Assembly: GCA_028699175.1 (NCBI GenBank)
Contig: JAQVVC010000004.1
Span: forward strand, 1-33,613
Length of the DNA stretch: 33,613 bases
Source: Bacilli bacterium
GTDB lineage: Bacteria; Bacillota_I; Bacilli_A; RF39; UBA660
Direction of reading: 5' to 3'
Position numbers and translations under genes: made by a program. Below, piece by piece: positions 1 to 7,866 of the stretch (the first letter of the stretch is position 1; every line of letters begins with the position of its first letter). The notes beneath the pieces were generated by a model, which had not been told where the DNA came from, searched no databases, and worked only from the letters and a program-made list of their open reading frames with translations.

Positions 1-641
1 TATAATCCTCCTATTAATATTAGTATAATGAATAAACCTAATGGTAAAGTTAAATTATCTAATCCTTTGATACCAATTAATTCTAAAATAGCTGCGCTTA
101 ATCCTATTAAAAGTATTTTTAATATATCAAAACTAATTTCAAAATAATAATTAAATATTATAGTAATAATAATAGAAATAATAAATACAGTAAGTGTTCC
201 AAAGATGGTTTTATTATTGTAAATAATTTTACTTTTAAACTTGTTTGCTATAATAGGAGCTATTCCATCACCTAAAGCCATACAAAAAAGTGCAATAGCA
301 TAATACGGATAAAATTCATTATTTATATAAGTTAATAAAGCCATAATAAATATACTAATTGGATAATATATCGTTCCTAGAGATTCTTTTTCTTCCATCC
401 CTTTAAAGATATTCTTTTTATAAGAAATATAATTAATTAAGATAAAAGTTAAAGGCGGAATTATTATATGATAAGAATCTTTAAAATAATAATACATTAT
501 TATCCATACCAATGACACATATATATGAACAAATTTCCTCGTATATATTTTATCTATTTTAAACTTTTCATTTAATATTTTAGATATATAAATAATTAAA
601 AATAAATATAAATAAGTTAATATATATCCTTTTATTATCAT
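1..641 (-). CDS. CTP-dependent lipid kinase family (phytol/dolichol/diacylglycerol kinase, SEC59-DGK1-VTE5 type), C-terminus off the left edge
   Basis: The minus-strand frame is open from the ATG at 641-639 to the window edge, giving 213 codons with no stop, so the C-terminus lies outside. The product is a polytopic membrane protein. Near the N-terminus it has the KFVHI motif (the family usually shows R-K-x-x-H), then Gly-Asp-Gly (GDGIAPIIANKF), then KTIFGTLTVF, and late GLDNLTLPLG. This order is typical of CTP-dependent phytol/dolichol/diacylglycerol kinases and related cytidylyltransferases, which use CTP to phosphorylate a membrane lipid alcohol. The substrate cannot be read from the sequence; a polyprenol or diacylglycerol is inferred. 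It starts 7 bases after the transporter gene stop, with a GGTGA ribosome site overlapping that gene's end, so it is the last visible gene of the parA operon. Confidence 0.75.
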   Translation of the reverse strand, partial: MIIKGYILTYLYLFLIIYISKILNEKFKIDKIYTRKFVHIYVSLVWIIMYYYFKDSYHIIIPPLTFILINYISYKKNIFKGMEEKESLGTIYYPISIFIMALLTYINNEFYPYYAIALFCMALGDGIAPIIANKFKSKIIYNNKTIFGTLTVFIISIIITIIFNYYFEISFDILKILLIGLSAAILELIGIKGLDNLTLPLGLFIILILIGGL

Positions 642-648
642 AATTCAC

Positions 649-2181
649 CTATATTGTTGGAAAAGCATTAATTCCTAAAGGTAAATTTATGATATAAAAT
701 GCTATTAATATAACAATCCATAGTAAAGTTGTATATTTTGAATAAGGAATAATATATTTTATATTACTAGTGATAGAATCAGTTTCACCTTGACTATATA
801 ATTCCATAAAAGCTATATAAATAATAAAATAAGCCATTAATGGTGTTAATCCGTATGTAATACATTCCCCTGCTCTAAATACAACAGTAGCGAATTCAGG
901 ACTCATTCCGGAGTTCATAAAAACAGGAACTAATACACCACTTAATATTACCCATTTATTAGCTGAACCAGGTACTAAAAGAGCACTTAAAGCACTAATA
1001 AATAATACAAGTAAAATTAAAGGAATGCCAGTAAAACTAGAATTAGCTATTAAATTAGCAAAACTAGCTACTATGACCGGTCCAATATTTGTTTTCTTAA
1101 AAATAAATATAAACATTGAAGCCATAAATATTAAAACCAGCACTTTTCCTACTCCATCAAGCGAATGACTCAATCCCGCACATAAATCACGATGATTTTT
1201 AATTGTTTTATTAACAATACCATAACTTAAACCTAGGATTATAAATAATAATGTCACTACAAATACAAACCCTTGATTAAAGAAAGAATTATAACCAAAT
1301 AATTTATCTATATATAATATTTGAGAATAATCAAGTAAATTACCTCCAAAAGGTATATTAGGAATAATATTATAGATAAATATCAAAGCATAGATAATTC
1401 CACAAAAACAAGATATTATTAAACCCTTTTTTTCCCTTTTAGTTAAATAATCTTCTTCTTCATCTTCCATTTGATATGTTCCTATATCTGGTACTGTAAT
1501 TTTTTCGGTAATTGAAGTTATTATCAGAGCAAGAGAAATTGCAGCTACTGACATGATTAACATATTACTGGTTGTATTTATTACATAATCAGCAGTAATC
1601 ATATTTGCTACCATAGTAGTGTAACCTAACAAAGTTGAATCTATGGCATTCATAAATATATTAATTCCTACACCACAGGAAAGTGAAGCAAAAGCACAAA
1701 TAATTCCTGCTCTAGGATTCCTTTTACCATATTTAAATAATAATGCGGCCAGCGGTATTAATATAATAAAACTAATATCTCCCATAATTGATGCTATGAT
1801 ACAAATTAATGATAAAGAAAATGTTACAGTTCTTTTACTCATTTTTTTTGTTAAAATATAAAAAAATGAATCTAGAAAGCCACTTTTATCCATAATGCCG
1901 ATTCCAATTAAAGTTATTAAAAACATAGATAATGGCATAAATGAAGAAAAATTAGAAACAGCATTACTAAAGATATATTTTATACCACTTAAATTAAATA
2001 ATGACTCCACTGAGACCAATACATTTTCATAGCTACCATTAGCAGTTACCTTATTATATGTAGTACTTACATTAAATAAATTTAAAATTCCACTAAGTAC
2101 AACAGTAACTAAAATTAGTATTAAAAAACTCATAATGGGATGAAGTACTATTCGATCTCTTACCCGTCTTATTCTTTTCAT
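649..2181 (-). CDS. AbgT-family transporter (p-aminobenzoyl-glutamate transporter family)
   Basis: This 510-residue polytopic membrane protein has the full length of the AbgT family. Recognisable family stretches are PLSMFLITLIGIGIMDKSGF near residue 85, GDISFIILIPLAALLF near 135, and the C-terminal block with PGSANKW, the FRAGE segment and YGLTPLMAYF around residues 405-445. Characterised AbgT members import p-aminobenzoyl-glutamate (folate breakdown product) or export sulfonamides; the substrate here is not determinable. An acidic loop (Asp-Glu-rich, near residue 240) separates two halves. The ATG overlaps the TGA of the DUF951 gene by four bases (ATGA), with AAGGTGG as ribosome site, so the two are translationally coupled. 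It is embedded in the parAB operon, which is not an obvious functional partnership. Confidence 0.87.
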   Translation of the reverse strand: MKRIRRVRDRIVLHPIMSFLILILVTVVLSGILNLFNVSTTYNKVTANGSYENVLVSVESLFNLSGIKYIFSNAVSNFSSFMPLSMFLITLIGIGIMDKSGFLDSFFYILTKKMSKRTVTFSLSLICIIASIMGDISFIILIPLAALLFKYGKRNPRAGIICAFASLSCGVGINIFMNAIDSTLLGYTTMVANMITADYVINTTSNMLIMSVAAISLALIITSITEKITVPDIGTYQMEDEEEDYLTKREKKGLIISCFCGIIYALIFIYNIIPNIPFGGNLLDYSQILYIDKLFGYNSFFNQGFVFVVTLLFIILGLSYGIVNKTIKNHRDLCAGLSHSLDGVGKVLVLIFMASMFIFIFKKTNIGPVIVASFANLIANSSFTGIPLILLVLFISALSALLVPGSANKWVILSGVLVPVFMNSGMSPEFATVVFRAGECITYGLTPLMAYFIIYIAFMELYSQGETDSITSNIKYIIPYSKYTTLLWIVILIAFYIINLPLGINAFPTI

Positions 2182-2360
2182 TGTTCCACCTTCTTAAGTT
2201 TTTTTTCAAATTCTAATCTATCCATCATTATTTCTCTGTTACAATTTATACATTTAATTTTTATATCTACTCCAACTCTAGTTATTAACCATTTATTAGT
2301 TTGGCAAGCATGATTTTTTTTCATAATAACTATACTATTTAAATCATATTTGTTCTTCAT
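2178..2360 (-). CDS. DUF951 family small protein
   Basis: This 60-residue protein matches the DUF951 pattern: a Lys-Lys-x-His-x-Cys segment (KKNHACQTNKW), then RVGVDIKIKCINCNREIMM, then a basic Arg/Lys C-terminus. The Cys of HAC plus the CxxC of KCINC look like metal or nucleic-acid binding residues. The family is small, widespread in Firmicutes, of unknown function, and commonly sits close to parB and the ychF GTPase gene; here it follows parA-parB-mscS, as expected. A GAGG ribosome site overlaps the stop region of the upstream channel gene (6-base gap), and its own TGA overlaps the next ATG. Confidence 0.85.
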   Translation of the reverse strand: MKNKYDLNSIVIMKKNHACQTNKWLITRVGVDIKIKCINCNREIMMDRLEFEKKLKKVEQ

Positions 2361-2366
2361 AAGACC

Positions 2367-3146
2367 TCAATCTTTTAATTCAATATTGTTTTTTTGATAA
2401 TTTTCAATAATTTTTTTATTAATGTCTCTTCTTAATTCTTTTTCTTTACCTTGAGTACATTTTATTTTAAATAAATAATTTATAGTTGTTGAATTGATTT
2501 TTTCGATTCCTAAAAATTCACTTTCTTTAGCTTCAACATAATTATATTTTGATATCTCATCAATAATTTTATTAATTGTTTTAGTAACTAATTTTTGATC
2601 AGAATCTATTGATGTAGGTATTTCTATATATAAAACTGCTTTTTTTTGACTTAAATTAGTTATCGTACTAATATTACGATTAGCAACAGTTAATACTTCT
2701 CCAGCATCAGACTTAATTTTAGTCGTTTTTAATCCAAAGGAAATAACTGTTCCTTTAAAATTATTATATATTATGACATCGCCTACAACATAATAATCAT
2801 CCATTATTATATTTATACCGTTTATTATATCTTTTAGTGCTTCTTGGAATGCTAATCCAATTACTACTCCTACTACCCCTAAACCAGCTATTAATGAGGT
2901 GGTATTTACTCCATATGCATCTAAAATGATAATCAAACCAATAATAATAATCGTATATTTGATAACATTTAATAACAAAATGATAACGGTATTTCGACGT
3001 TTTTTATAAAGATCATTTTTACCTTTAGTATTTGATTTATTAAGTATTTTTTCAGCTATTTTATAAATTATAATTCCCACAATAATAACAACTATAGGAG
3101 TAATAAATTTTTCTGATAATAAAAATTGGATAATTTTTTCGCTCAT
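2367..3146 (-). CDS. MscS-family small-conductance mechanosensitive channel
   Basis: This 259-residue protein has three predicted membrane helices: residues about 14-30, 50-75 and 85-110. The third is the MscS pore helix, rich in Gly and Ala (LIAGLGVVGVVIGLAFQEAL), followed directly by the beta-domain signature of the family (YYVVGDVI, then FKGTVISFGLKTTKIK). MscS channels form heptamers in the cytoplasmic membrane and release solutes on hypo-osmotic shock. The C-terminal alpha/beta domain is present, so the protein looks full length. The start lies 2 bases after the parB stop, and its AGAAGGAG ribosome site is made from the last codons of parB, indicating coupled translation. An MscS gene next to parB is a common Firmicute arrangement. 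Confidence 0.9.
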   Translation of the reverse strand: MSEKIIQFLLSEKFITPIVVIIVGIIIYKIAEKILNKSNTKGKNDLYKKRRNTVIILLLNVIKYTIIIIGLIIILDAYGVNTTSLIAGLGVVGVVIGLAFQEALKDIINGINIIMDDYYVVGDVIIYNNFKGTVISFGLKTTKIKSDAGEVLTVANRNISTITNLSQKKAVLYIEIPTSIDSDQKLVTKTINKIIDEISKYNYVEAKESEFLGIEKINSTTINYLFKIKCTQGKEKELRRDINKKIIENYQKNNIELKD

Positions 3147-3148
3147 TA

Positions 3149-4030
3149 TTATTCTCCTTCTATATTAATATTTAATATCTCTAAAATTCTCATTAAGTCT
3201 GGCTCACTATCATAAGGTATAGTAATTTTGTTTTTAGAAATCGTTACTTTTGAACCAATTAAATCTCTTAAAACATTTTCTAGCATTATTTGTTTTGTTG
3301 TCTTAGTTTCTATTCTTGAGATTGGTTTTTTCTTTTGAGTATTTATAACAAGCTGTTCTAATTCTCTAACTGAAATATTTTCTGTTATAATTTTATTGGC
3401 AAGCTTTTCAATTAAAGATTCATCTTCAAGTTTAGATAATACTCTAGCATGACTTTGAGATATCTTACCTTCATTTATATATTTCAATATATTTTTAGGT
3501 AAAGATAATAACCCTAAAAGATTAGTAATATAACTTCTACTTTTACTAAATTTTTTAGATAATTCGTCTTGCGTAATACCTGATTTATCTAAATAATTTT
3601 TAAATGCCCTAGCTATTTCAACGGGAGTTAAATCATCTCTTTGAATATTTTCAAGCAATGCAATATCCATCATTTGTTCATCACTAAAATTTTTGATAAT
3701 CGCAGGAACAACATTAAGTCCAGCAATAGCTGCTGCTTTAGTTCTTCTTTCACCTGCTACTAATTCATAGCCTTTAATACTTTTTTTAACTATAATAGGT
3801 TCAAGTACCCCATGTTCTTTAATAGATGATGCTAATTCTTCTAAAGTATTTTGATCAAAATATTTTCTCGGTTGATAAGGATTACTTCTAATTTCGTTTA
3901 TAGGTATTGATACAACATCTGTTTCTTTAGTTGTATTAATAATTTCTTCTTTCATAGTATTAAAATCCATAGGTTCATTATTAAATAATTGTTCTAAACC
4001 TTTTCCTAATGCTTTTCTTTTAGTTTCCAT
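3149..4030 (-). CDS. parB: Chromosome partitioning protein ParB (Spo0J family)
   Basis: This 293-residue protein carries the ParB CTPase domain with the GERR box at residues 93-96 and the ENIQRDDL box near 127-134. A helix-turn-helix follows (ITQDELSKKFSKSRSYITNL, about residues 152-171) and then a C-terminal dimerisation segment. ParB binds parS sites near the origin, loads as a CTP-dependent clamp and recruits SMC condensin. The C-terminus keeps the short dimerisation tail expected of the chromosomal Spo0J group. The ATG overlaps parA by 11 bases; the best ribosome site (GGAGG) is about 12 bases upstream inside parA, a little far, so coupling to parA translation is likely. It could be a Noc paralogue, but pairing with parA favours ParB. 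Confidence 0.95.
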   Translation of the reverse strand: METKRKALGKGLEQLFNNEPMDFNTMKEEIINTTKETDVVSIPINEIRSNPYQPRKYFDQNTLEELASSIKEHGVLEPIIVKKSIKGYELVAGERRTKAAAIAGLNVVPAIIKNFSDEQMMDIALLENIQRDDLTPVEIARAFKNYLDKSGITQDELSKKFSKSRSYITNLLGLLSLPKNILKYINEGKISQSHARVLSKLEDESLIEKLANKIITENISVRELEQLVINTQKKKPISRIETKTTKQIMLENVLRDLIGSKVTISKNKITIPYDSEPDLMRILEILNINIEGE

Positions 4031-4805
4031 TTCGATCTATAACCTCCTTGGCTAAATTAAGATATGCCTCAGCTGCTCTACTAGTTGGATCATATTCATT
4101 TATTGGTTCTCCATGAGAAGGAGCTTCTACTAATCTAATTAATCTTGGTATTATTGTACTAAAAACTTTTTCTTTAAAGAATTTTCTTACCTCTTCAACA
4201 ACTTCTAATCCTAGATTAGTTCGAGAATCTAGTAATGTTAGCAATACTCCTTCGATTTTTAAATTCGGATTTAATCTTGTTTGAGTCATTATAATAGTGT
4301 TTAATAATTGCGTAATACCTTCAAGAGCAAAAAACTCACATTGAACAGGAATAATAACTGAGTCGCTTGCAACTAAAGCATTAGTAGTTAAAAGCCCTAA
4401 AGAAGGAGGACAATCTATTATAATATATTCATAATTATCTTTAATATTTGATATCGCATTTCTTAACTGTTCATTTTTTTTAAAAGCTGCATTTTGATAT
4501 CCTTTTTCTACTAACTCAATATCAAGACCAGCTAAATTAATAGTAGCAGGTATTATTGATAAATTTTTAAACTTAGTTTTAAAAATCCCTTTTTTAGCAT
4601 TAGTACTACCATTTAAAACATCATAAATACTATGTTTAATATCACCTTTATTAATACCTAAACCAGTTGTAGTATTACCTTGAGGATCTAAATCTATTAA
4701 TAAAACTTTTTTACCTAGTTTTCCTAATGAAGCAGCTAAATTTATACTTGTGGTAGTTTTACCTACACCACCTTTTTGATTTACTAAAGATATTATTTTA
4801 GTCAT
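4020..4805 (-). CDS. parA: Chromosome partitioning ATPase ParA (Soj family)
   Basis: This 261-residue protein has the deviant Walker A of the ParA/MinD superfamily (QKGGVGKTTTS, residues 10-20, with signature Lys11 and Lys16), the A-prime motif DLDPQGNTTTGLG and the Walker B region IIIDCPPSLGLLTTNAL. There is no N-terminal helix-turn-helix, so it is the small chromosomal Soj type and not the plasmid P1 type. It binds DNA as an ATP dimer and is stimulated by ParB to drive origin segregation and control replication initiation. It is the first gene of a six-gene operon that includes parB, an MscS channel, DUF951, an AbgT transporter and a lipid kinase. The ATG is preceded by a weak ribosome site (AGTGAT). 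Confidence 0.96.
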   Translation of the reverse strand: MTKIISLVNQKGGVGKTTTSINLAASLGKLGKKVLLIDLDPQGNTTTGLGINKGDIKHSIYDVLNGSTNAKKGIFKTKFKNLSIIPATINLAGLDIELVEKGYQNAAFKKNEQLRNAISNIKDNYEYIIIDCPPSLGLLTTNALVASDSVIIPVQCEFFALEGITQLLNTIIMTQTRLNPNLKIEGVLLTLLDSRTNLGLEVVEEVRKFFKEKVFSTIIPRLIRLVEAPSHGEPINEYDPTSRAAEAYLNLAKEVIDRNGN

Positions 4806-4840
4806 TTTATCACTGCTTTCTTAATTCCATATATAAAGAT

Positions 4841-4870
4841 ATTTTATCATATAAGATAGTAAAAGTCTAA
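4841..4870 (-). promoter_or_regulatory. Candidate promoter of the parA operon
   Basis: On the minus strand an extended -10 (TGA followed by TAAAAT, rc 4841-4846) lies 18 bases from a TTAGAC -35-like hexamer (rc 4865-4870). Transcription would start near 4834, giving a leader of about 30 bases. The elements are imperfect, so confidence is moderate. Confidence 0.5.
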
Positions 4871-4908
4871 AAAAAGTGAAAAGCTTATTAAATCAAAAAT
4901 AATTAAAA

Positions 4909-4937
4909 TTGACTCTAAATTAATACCTATGTTAATA
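4909..4937 (+). promoter_or_regulatory. Candidate fabK promoter with repeated GTTAATAT
   Basis: TTGACT at 4909-4914 and TTAATA at 4932-4937 are spaced by 17 bases. The octamer GTTAATAT occurs twice in tandem (4931-4938 and 4939-4946), and the second copy runs into an imperfect GTTA/TAAC dyad. The repeats sit on the -10 and start region, where a repressor could bind. No known FapR or FabT operator is recognisable. Confidence 0.45.
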
Positions 4938-4968
4938 TGTTAATATAACAAATTTTAGGAGGAAAAAC

Positions 4969-5892
4969 ATGAAAATAACGGAATTACTAAATATTAAATA
5001 TCCAATTTTACAAGGTGCAATGGCACATATATCTTATGCCCCTTTGGTCTCTGCGGTTTCAAATGCAGGGGGACTAGGAATAATAGCATCTGGCGGAATG
5101 ACAAAAGATGATCTTAAAAATGAAATAATAAAATGTAAAAATTTAACTAATAATCCTTTTGGTGTTAATTTAATGTTAATGGAAAAGAATTGTGATGATT
5201 TAGTAAAAATAATTATCGAAGAAAAAGTTCAAGTCGTAACAACAGGCGCCGGTTCCCCTGAACGCTATTTAGAAGCTTTTAAAAAAGCCAATATTATTGT
5301 AATCCCAGTTGTTTCTAAATTAAAACATGCAATCAAAATGGAGAAATTAGGTGTCGATGCCATAATTGTAGAAGGTAGTGAAGCCGGAGGACATATAGGA
5401 GAAACTTCAAGTATGGTTTTAATACCTGAAATAACTAAACATATAAATATACCAGTTATAGCAGCTGGCGGAATATGTGATGAAAGTGGACTATTAGCTG
5501 CCATTGCTCTTGGTGCAAGTGGAATTCAAATGGGTACTAGATTTTTAGCATCTCATGAATGTCCTGCCCATATAAATTATAAAAATGCTATTATCAATGC
5601 TAAAGAAGATGCTACAGTTATAATATTTAAAAATATTGGTGCACCAGTAAGATGCTTAAAAAATAATCTTACTGATCAATATTTTGAATTAGAAAAAAAA
5701 CAAGAACCGGTTGAAAAACTTAAAGAATTAACAACAGGAGCGTTAAAAAAAGCAGCTCAAAAAGGAGATGCTCTAAATGGTTCATTAATGTGTGGTCAAG
5801 TAGCTAGTAATATAGACGAAATACAATCAGTTAATGATATTATTCAAAATATTATGAATAATTATACTAAATTACTTTCAGAAATAAAATAA
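4969..5892 (+). CDS. fabK: Enoyl-[acyl-carrier-protein] reductase FabK (FMN-dependent, 2-nitropropane dioxygenase fold)
   Basis: This 307-residue TIM-barrel flavoprotein follows FabK closely over its whole length. It starts ITELLNIKYPILQGAMA, continues AGGLGIIASGGM and NPFGVNLML, has VVTTGAG near residue 85, EGSEAGGHIG with His142 (the position of the catalytic His in pneumococcal FabK), PVIAAGGI, and GIQMGTRFLAS. The C-terminal part with GALKKAAQKGD and GSLMCGQVAS also fits FabK better than a nitronate monooxygenase. FabK reduces enoyl-ACP with NAD(P)H and FMN in the last step of fatty acid elongation and replaces FabI. It has a strong ribosome site (AGGAGG, 8 bases before ATG) and its own promoter and terminator. 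No other fab genes are near, which is unusual because fabK often sits in a fab cluster. Confidence 0.88.
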   Translation: MKITELLNIKYPILQGAMAHISYAPLVSAVSNAGGLGIIASGGMTKDDLKNEIIKCKNLTNNPFGVNLMLMEKNCDDLVKIIIEEKVQVVTTGAGSPERYLEAFKKANIIVIPVVSKLKHAIKMEKLGVDAIIVEGSEAGGHIGETSSMVLIPEITKHINIPVIAAGGICDESGLLAAIALGASGIQMGTRFLASHECPAHINYKNAIINAKEDATVIIFKNIGAPVRCLKNNLTDQYFELEKKQEPVEKLKELTTGALKKAAQKGDALNGSLMCGQVASNIDEIQSVNDIIQNIMNNYTKLLSEIK

Positions 5893-5896
5893 AAAA

Positions 5897-5919
5897 ACAC
5901 CTTAGTTGGTGTCTTTTTT
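5897..5919. terminator. Bidirectional intrinsic terminator between fabK and ftsH
   Basis: ACACC (5897-5901) pairs with GGTGT (5908-5912) around a 6-base loop. A T-run follows on the plus strand (5914-5919) and an A-run precedes it (5891-5897), so it can work both ways. The ftsH stop codon (5902-5904) lies in the loop and its last codons form one stem arm. Confidence 0.8.
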
Positions 5920-7866
5920 ACTTTTAACTTTATCTAGGGCATTTATTAATTCTTCTTCTGTCATTTTGGTATATCCTCTAATACCAAATTTTTTAGCTTG
6001 AGCTTTTAAATCATTTGGATTATTTATACCTGATAATTTTCCTGTTTCAACTAATTCAATTATTTCTTCTCTAGTTAATGTTTCTTTTTCCATTAATTTA
6101 TCTGTTAATAACATAACTAAATCTTCATTTTCTTTAATGATTTTAGAAGCCTTTTTATAACAAGAATCAATAATTTTTCTTACTTCTTGATCTATTTCTA
6201 GAGCTACTGTATCTGAAAAATTTCTTGATTTGTTATAATCTCTTCCTAAAAATACCCCTTCGCTTTTATGTTCAAATTGAACAGCTCCTAAATCACTCAT
6301 ACCATATTCAGTAACCATAGAACGAGCTATCGAAGTTGCTTTTCTAAAATCATCTGATGCCCCAGTTGTAATTTGACCTAAAAATAATTCTTCTGCAACT
6401 CGCCCCGATAATAAACTAGTAATACTAGCTAGTAATTCATCTTTTGTCATAACTGCAAATTTTTCCTCTTTAGGTAACATCATAGTATACCCACCTGCAT
6501 GACCTCGTGGAATTATAGTTATTTTATGTACTTCATTTGCATATTCTAATTTAATTCCTATGACAGCATGACCTGATTCATGAATTGCAATTAATTTTTT
6601 TTCTTTATCGGTTATCTTTCTGCTTTCTTTAGCTGGCCCCATTAATACTCTATCGGTTGCTTCATCAATTTCATTCATTGAAATAGATGATAAATCTCTT
6701 CTTACAGCAAGAAGTGCTGCTTCATTAAGTAAGTTTTCTAAATCCGCTCCACTAAATCCCGGAGTTCTTTTTGATAAATTTTCTAAATTAACTGATTTAT
6801 CAAAAATTTTACCACGAGCATGAACTCCTAAAATAGATTCTCTTTCTTTTTGATCCGGAAGACTTACTGTTACTTGACGATCAAATCTTCCTGGCCTTAA
6901 TAATGCTGGGTCTAAAACATCTGGTCTATTTGTTGCTGCAATTATTATTATTCCTTCATTTACTCCAAAACCATCCATTTCAGTTAATAACTGATTTAAA
7001 GTTTGTTCTCTTTCATCATGTCCTCCACCTAAACCTGTTCCTCTTTGGCGTCCGACAGCATCTATTTCGTCAATAAATATTAAACATGGAGCTGTTTGTT
7101 TAGCTTGTTTAAACATATCTCTAACTCGAGATGCCCCAACACCTACAAATAATTCGACAAAATCAGATCCACTTATATAATAAAATGGAACATTTGCTTC
7201 TCCAGCTACTGCTTTTGCAAGTAAAGTTTTCCCTGTACCTGGAGGCCCTACTAATAAAACACCTTTTGGAATTCTAGCACCAAGTTTTTGAAATTTTTTC
7301 GGATGTTTTAAAAAGTCTATTAATTCTGAAACCTCTTGCTTTTCTTCAACTAAACCAGCGACATCAGTGAACTTTACAGTTCCTCCTTCTTCATTAAGTT
7401 TAGCCCTACTTCTACCAAAATCCATGCTATTTTTATTACTTCCACCAATTTTGGTAAATAACCAAATCATTACTCCTATTAATAATAATGTTGGTATAAT
7501 ATTAACAAGAATTGTTACAAAACTACTATTTTCAGGATTAGGAGTAGTAACCATTTCTATTTCATCTTCGCTAATATAAACTAATATTTTTTCTAATACT
7601 GGTTCAGATAATGGCACATTAACTTTAAAGCTTTCCATTTCTGAATATTCTTTTAATTGACCGGTAACAAAATAAACTCCTGCTCTAGTTTTTTCAGTAA
7701 TTTCAATTTTTTCTACTGTACCTTTAGATAATTCAGTAATAAATTCATTATAGGTAAATTCATTAACCTTATATTTAGATAAATTATAAAATATCATTAC
7801 ACTTATTATCACCATAAATAATAAAATATAAGGTATTGTTTGTCTTTGATAATTTTTATTCTTCAT
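5902..7866 (-). CDS. ftsH: ATP-dependent zinc metalloprotease FtsH, with a C-terminal Rho-N/SAP-like extension
   Basis: This 654-residue membrane-bound AAA protease degrades unassembled membrane and regulatory proteins. Membrane helices lie at about residues 11-29 and 117-139, enclosing an extracytoplasmic domain. The AAA module has Walker A GPPGTGKT (Lys213), Walker B LIFIDEID (about 262-269) and the second region of homology with RPGRFDR (324-330). The zinc site is HESGH (His429, Glu430, His433), with an Asp in GASDDF as the expected third ligand. The last 40 or so residues (DLKAQAKKFGIRGYTKMTEE and on) look like the short Rho-N/SAP-type helix-extended-helix motif, which FtsH normally lacks. 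The ATG overlaps the end of tilS by 11 bases and has a GGAG ribosome site. The tilS-ftsH pairing is standard in Firmicutes. Confidence 0.97.
   Translation of the reverse strand: MKNKNYQRQTIPYILLFMVIISVMIFYNLSKYKVNEFTYNEFITELSKGTVEKIEITEKTRAGVYFVTGQLKEYSEMESFKVNVPLSEPVLEKILVYISEDEIEMVTTPNPENSSFVTILVNIIPTLLLIGVMIWLFTKIGGSNKNSMDFGRSRAKLNEEGGTVKFTDVAGLVEEKQEVSELIDFLKHPKKFQKLGARIPKGVLLVGPPGTGKTLLAKAVAGEANVPFYYISGSDFVELFVGVGASRVRDMFKQAKQTAPCLIFIDEIDAVGRQRGTGLGGGHDEREQTLNQLLTEMDGFGVNEGIIIIAATNRPDVLDPALLRPGRFDRQVTVSLPDQKERESILGVHARGKIFDKSVNLENLSKRTPGFSGADLENLLNEAALLAVRRDLSSISMNEIDEATDRVLMGPAKESRKITDKEKKLIAIHESGHAVIGIKLEYANEVHKITIIPRGHAGGYTMMLPKEEKFAVMTKDELLASITSLLSGRVAEELFLGQITTGASDDFRKATSIARSMVTEYGMSDLGAVQFEHKSEGVFLGRDYNKSRNFSDTVALEIDQEVRKIIDSCYKKASKIIKENEDLVMLLTDKLMEKETLTREEIIELVETGKLSGINNPNDLKAQAKKFGIRGYTKMTEEELINALDKVKSKKDTN

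Noticed and set aside
1643..1861. Plus-strand open frame of 72 codons
   Set aside because: It is antisense to the AbgT-family gene, whose family motifs and ribosome site are clear; no ribosome site or homology supports the antisense frame.
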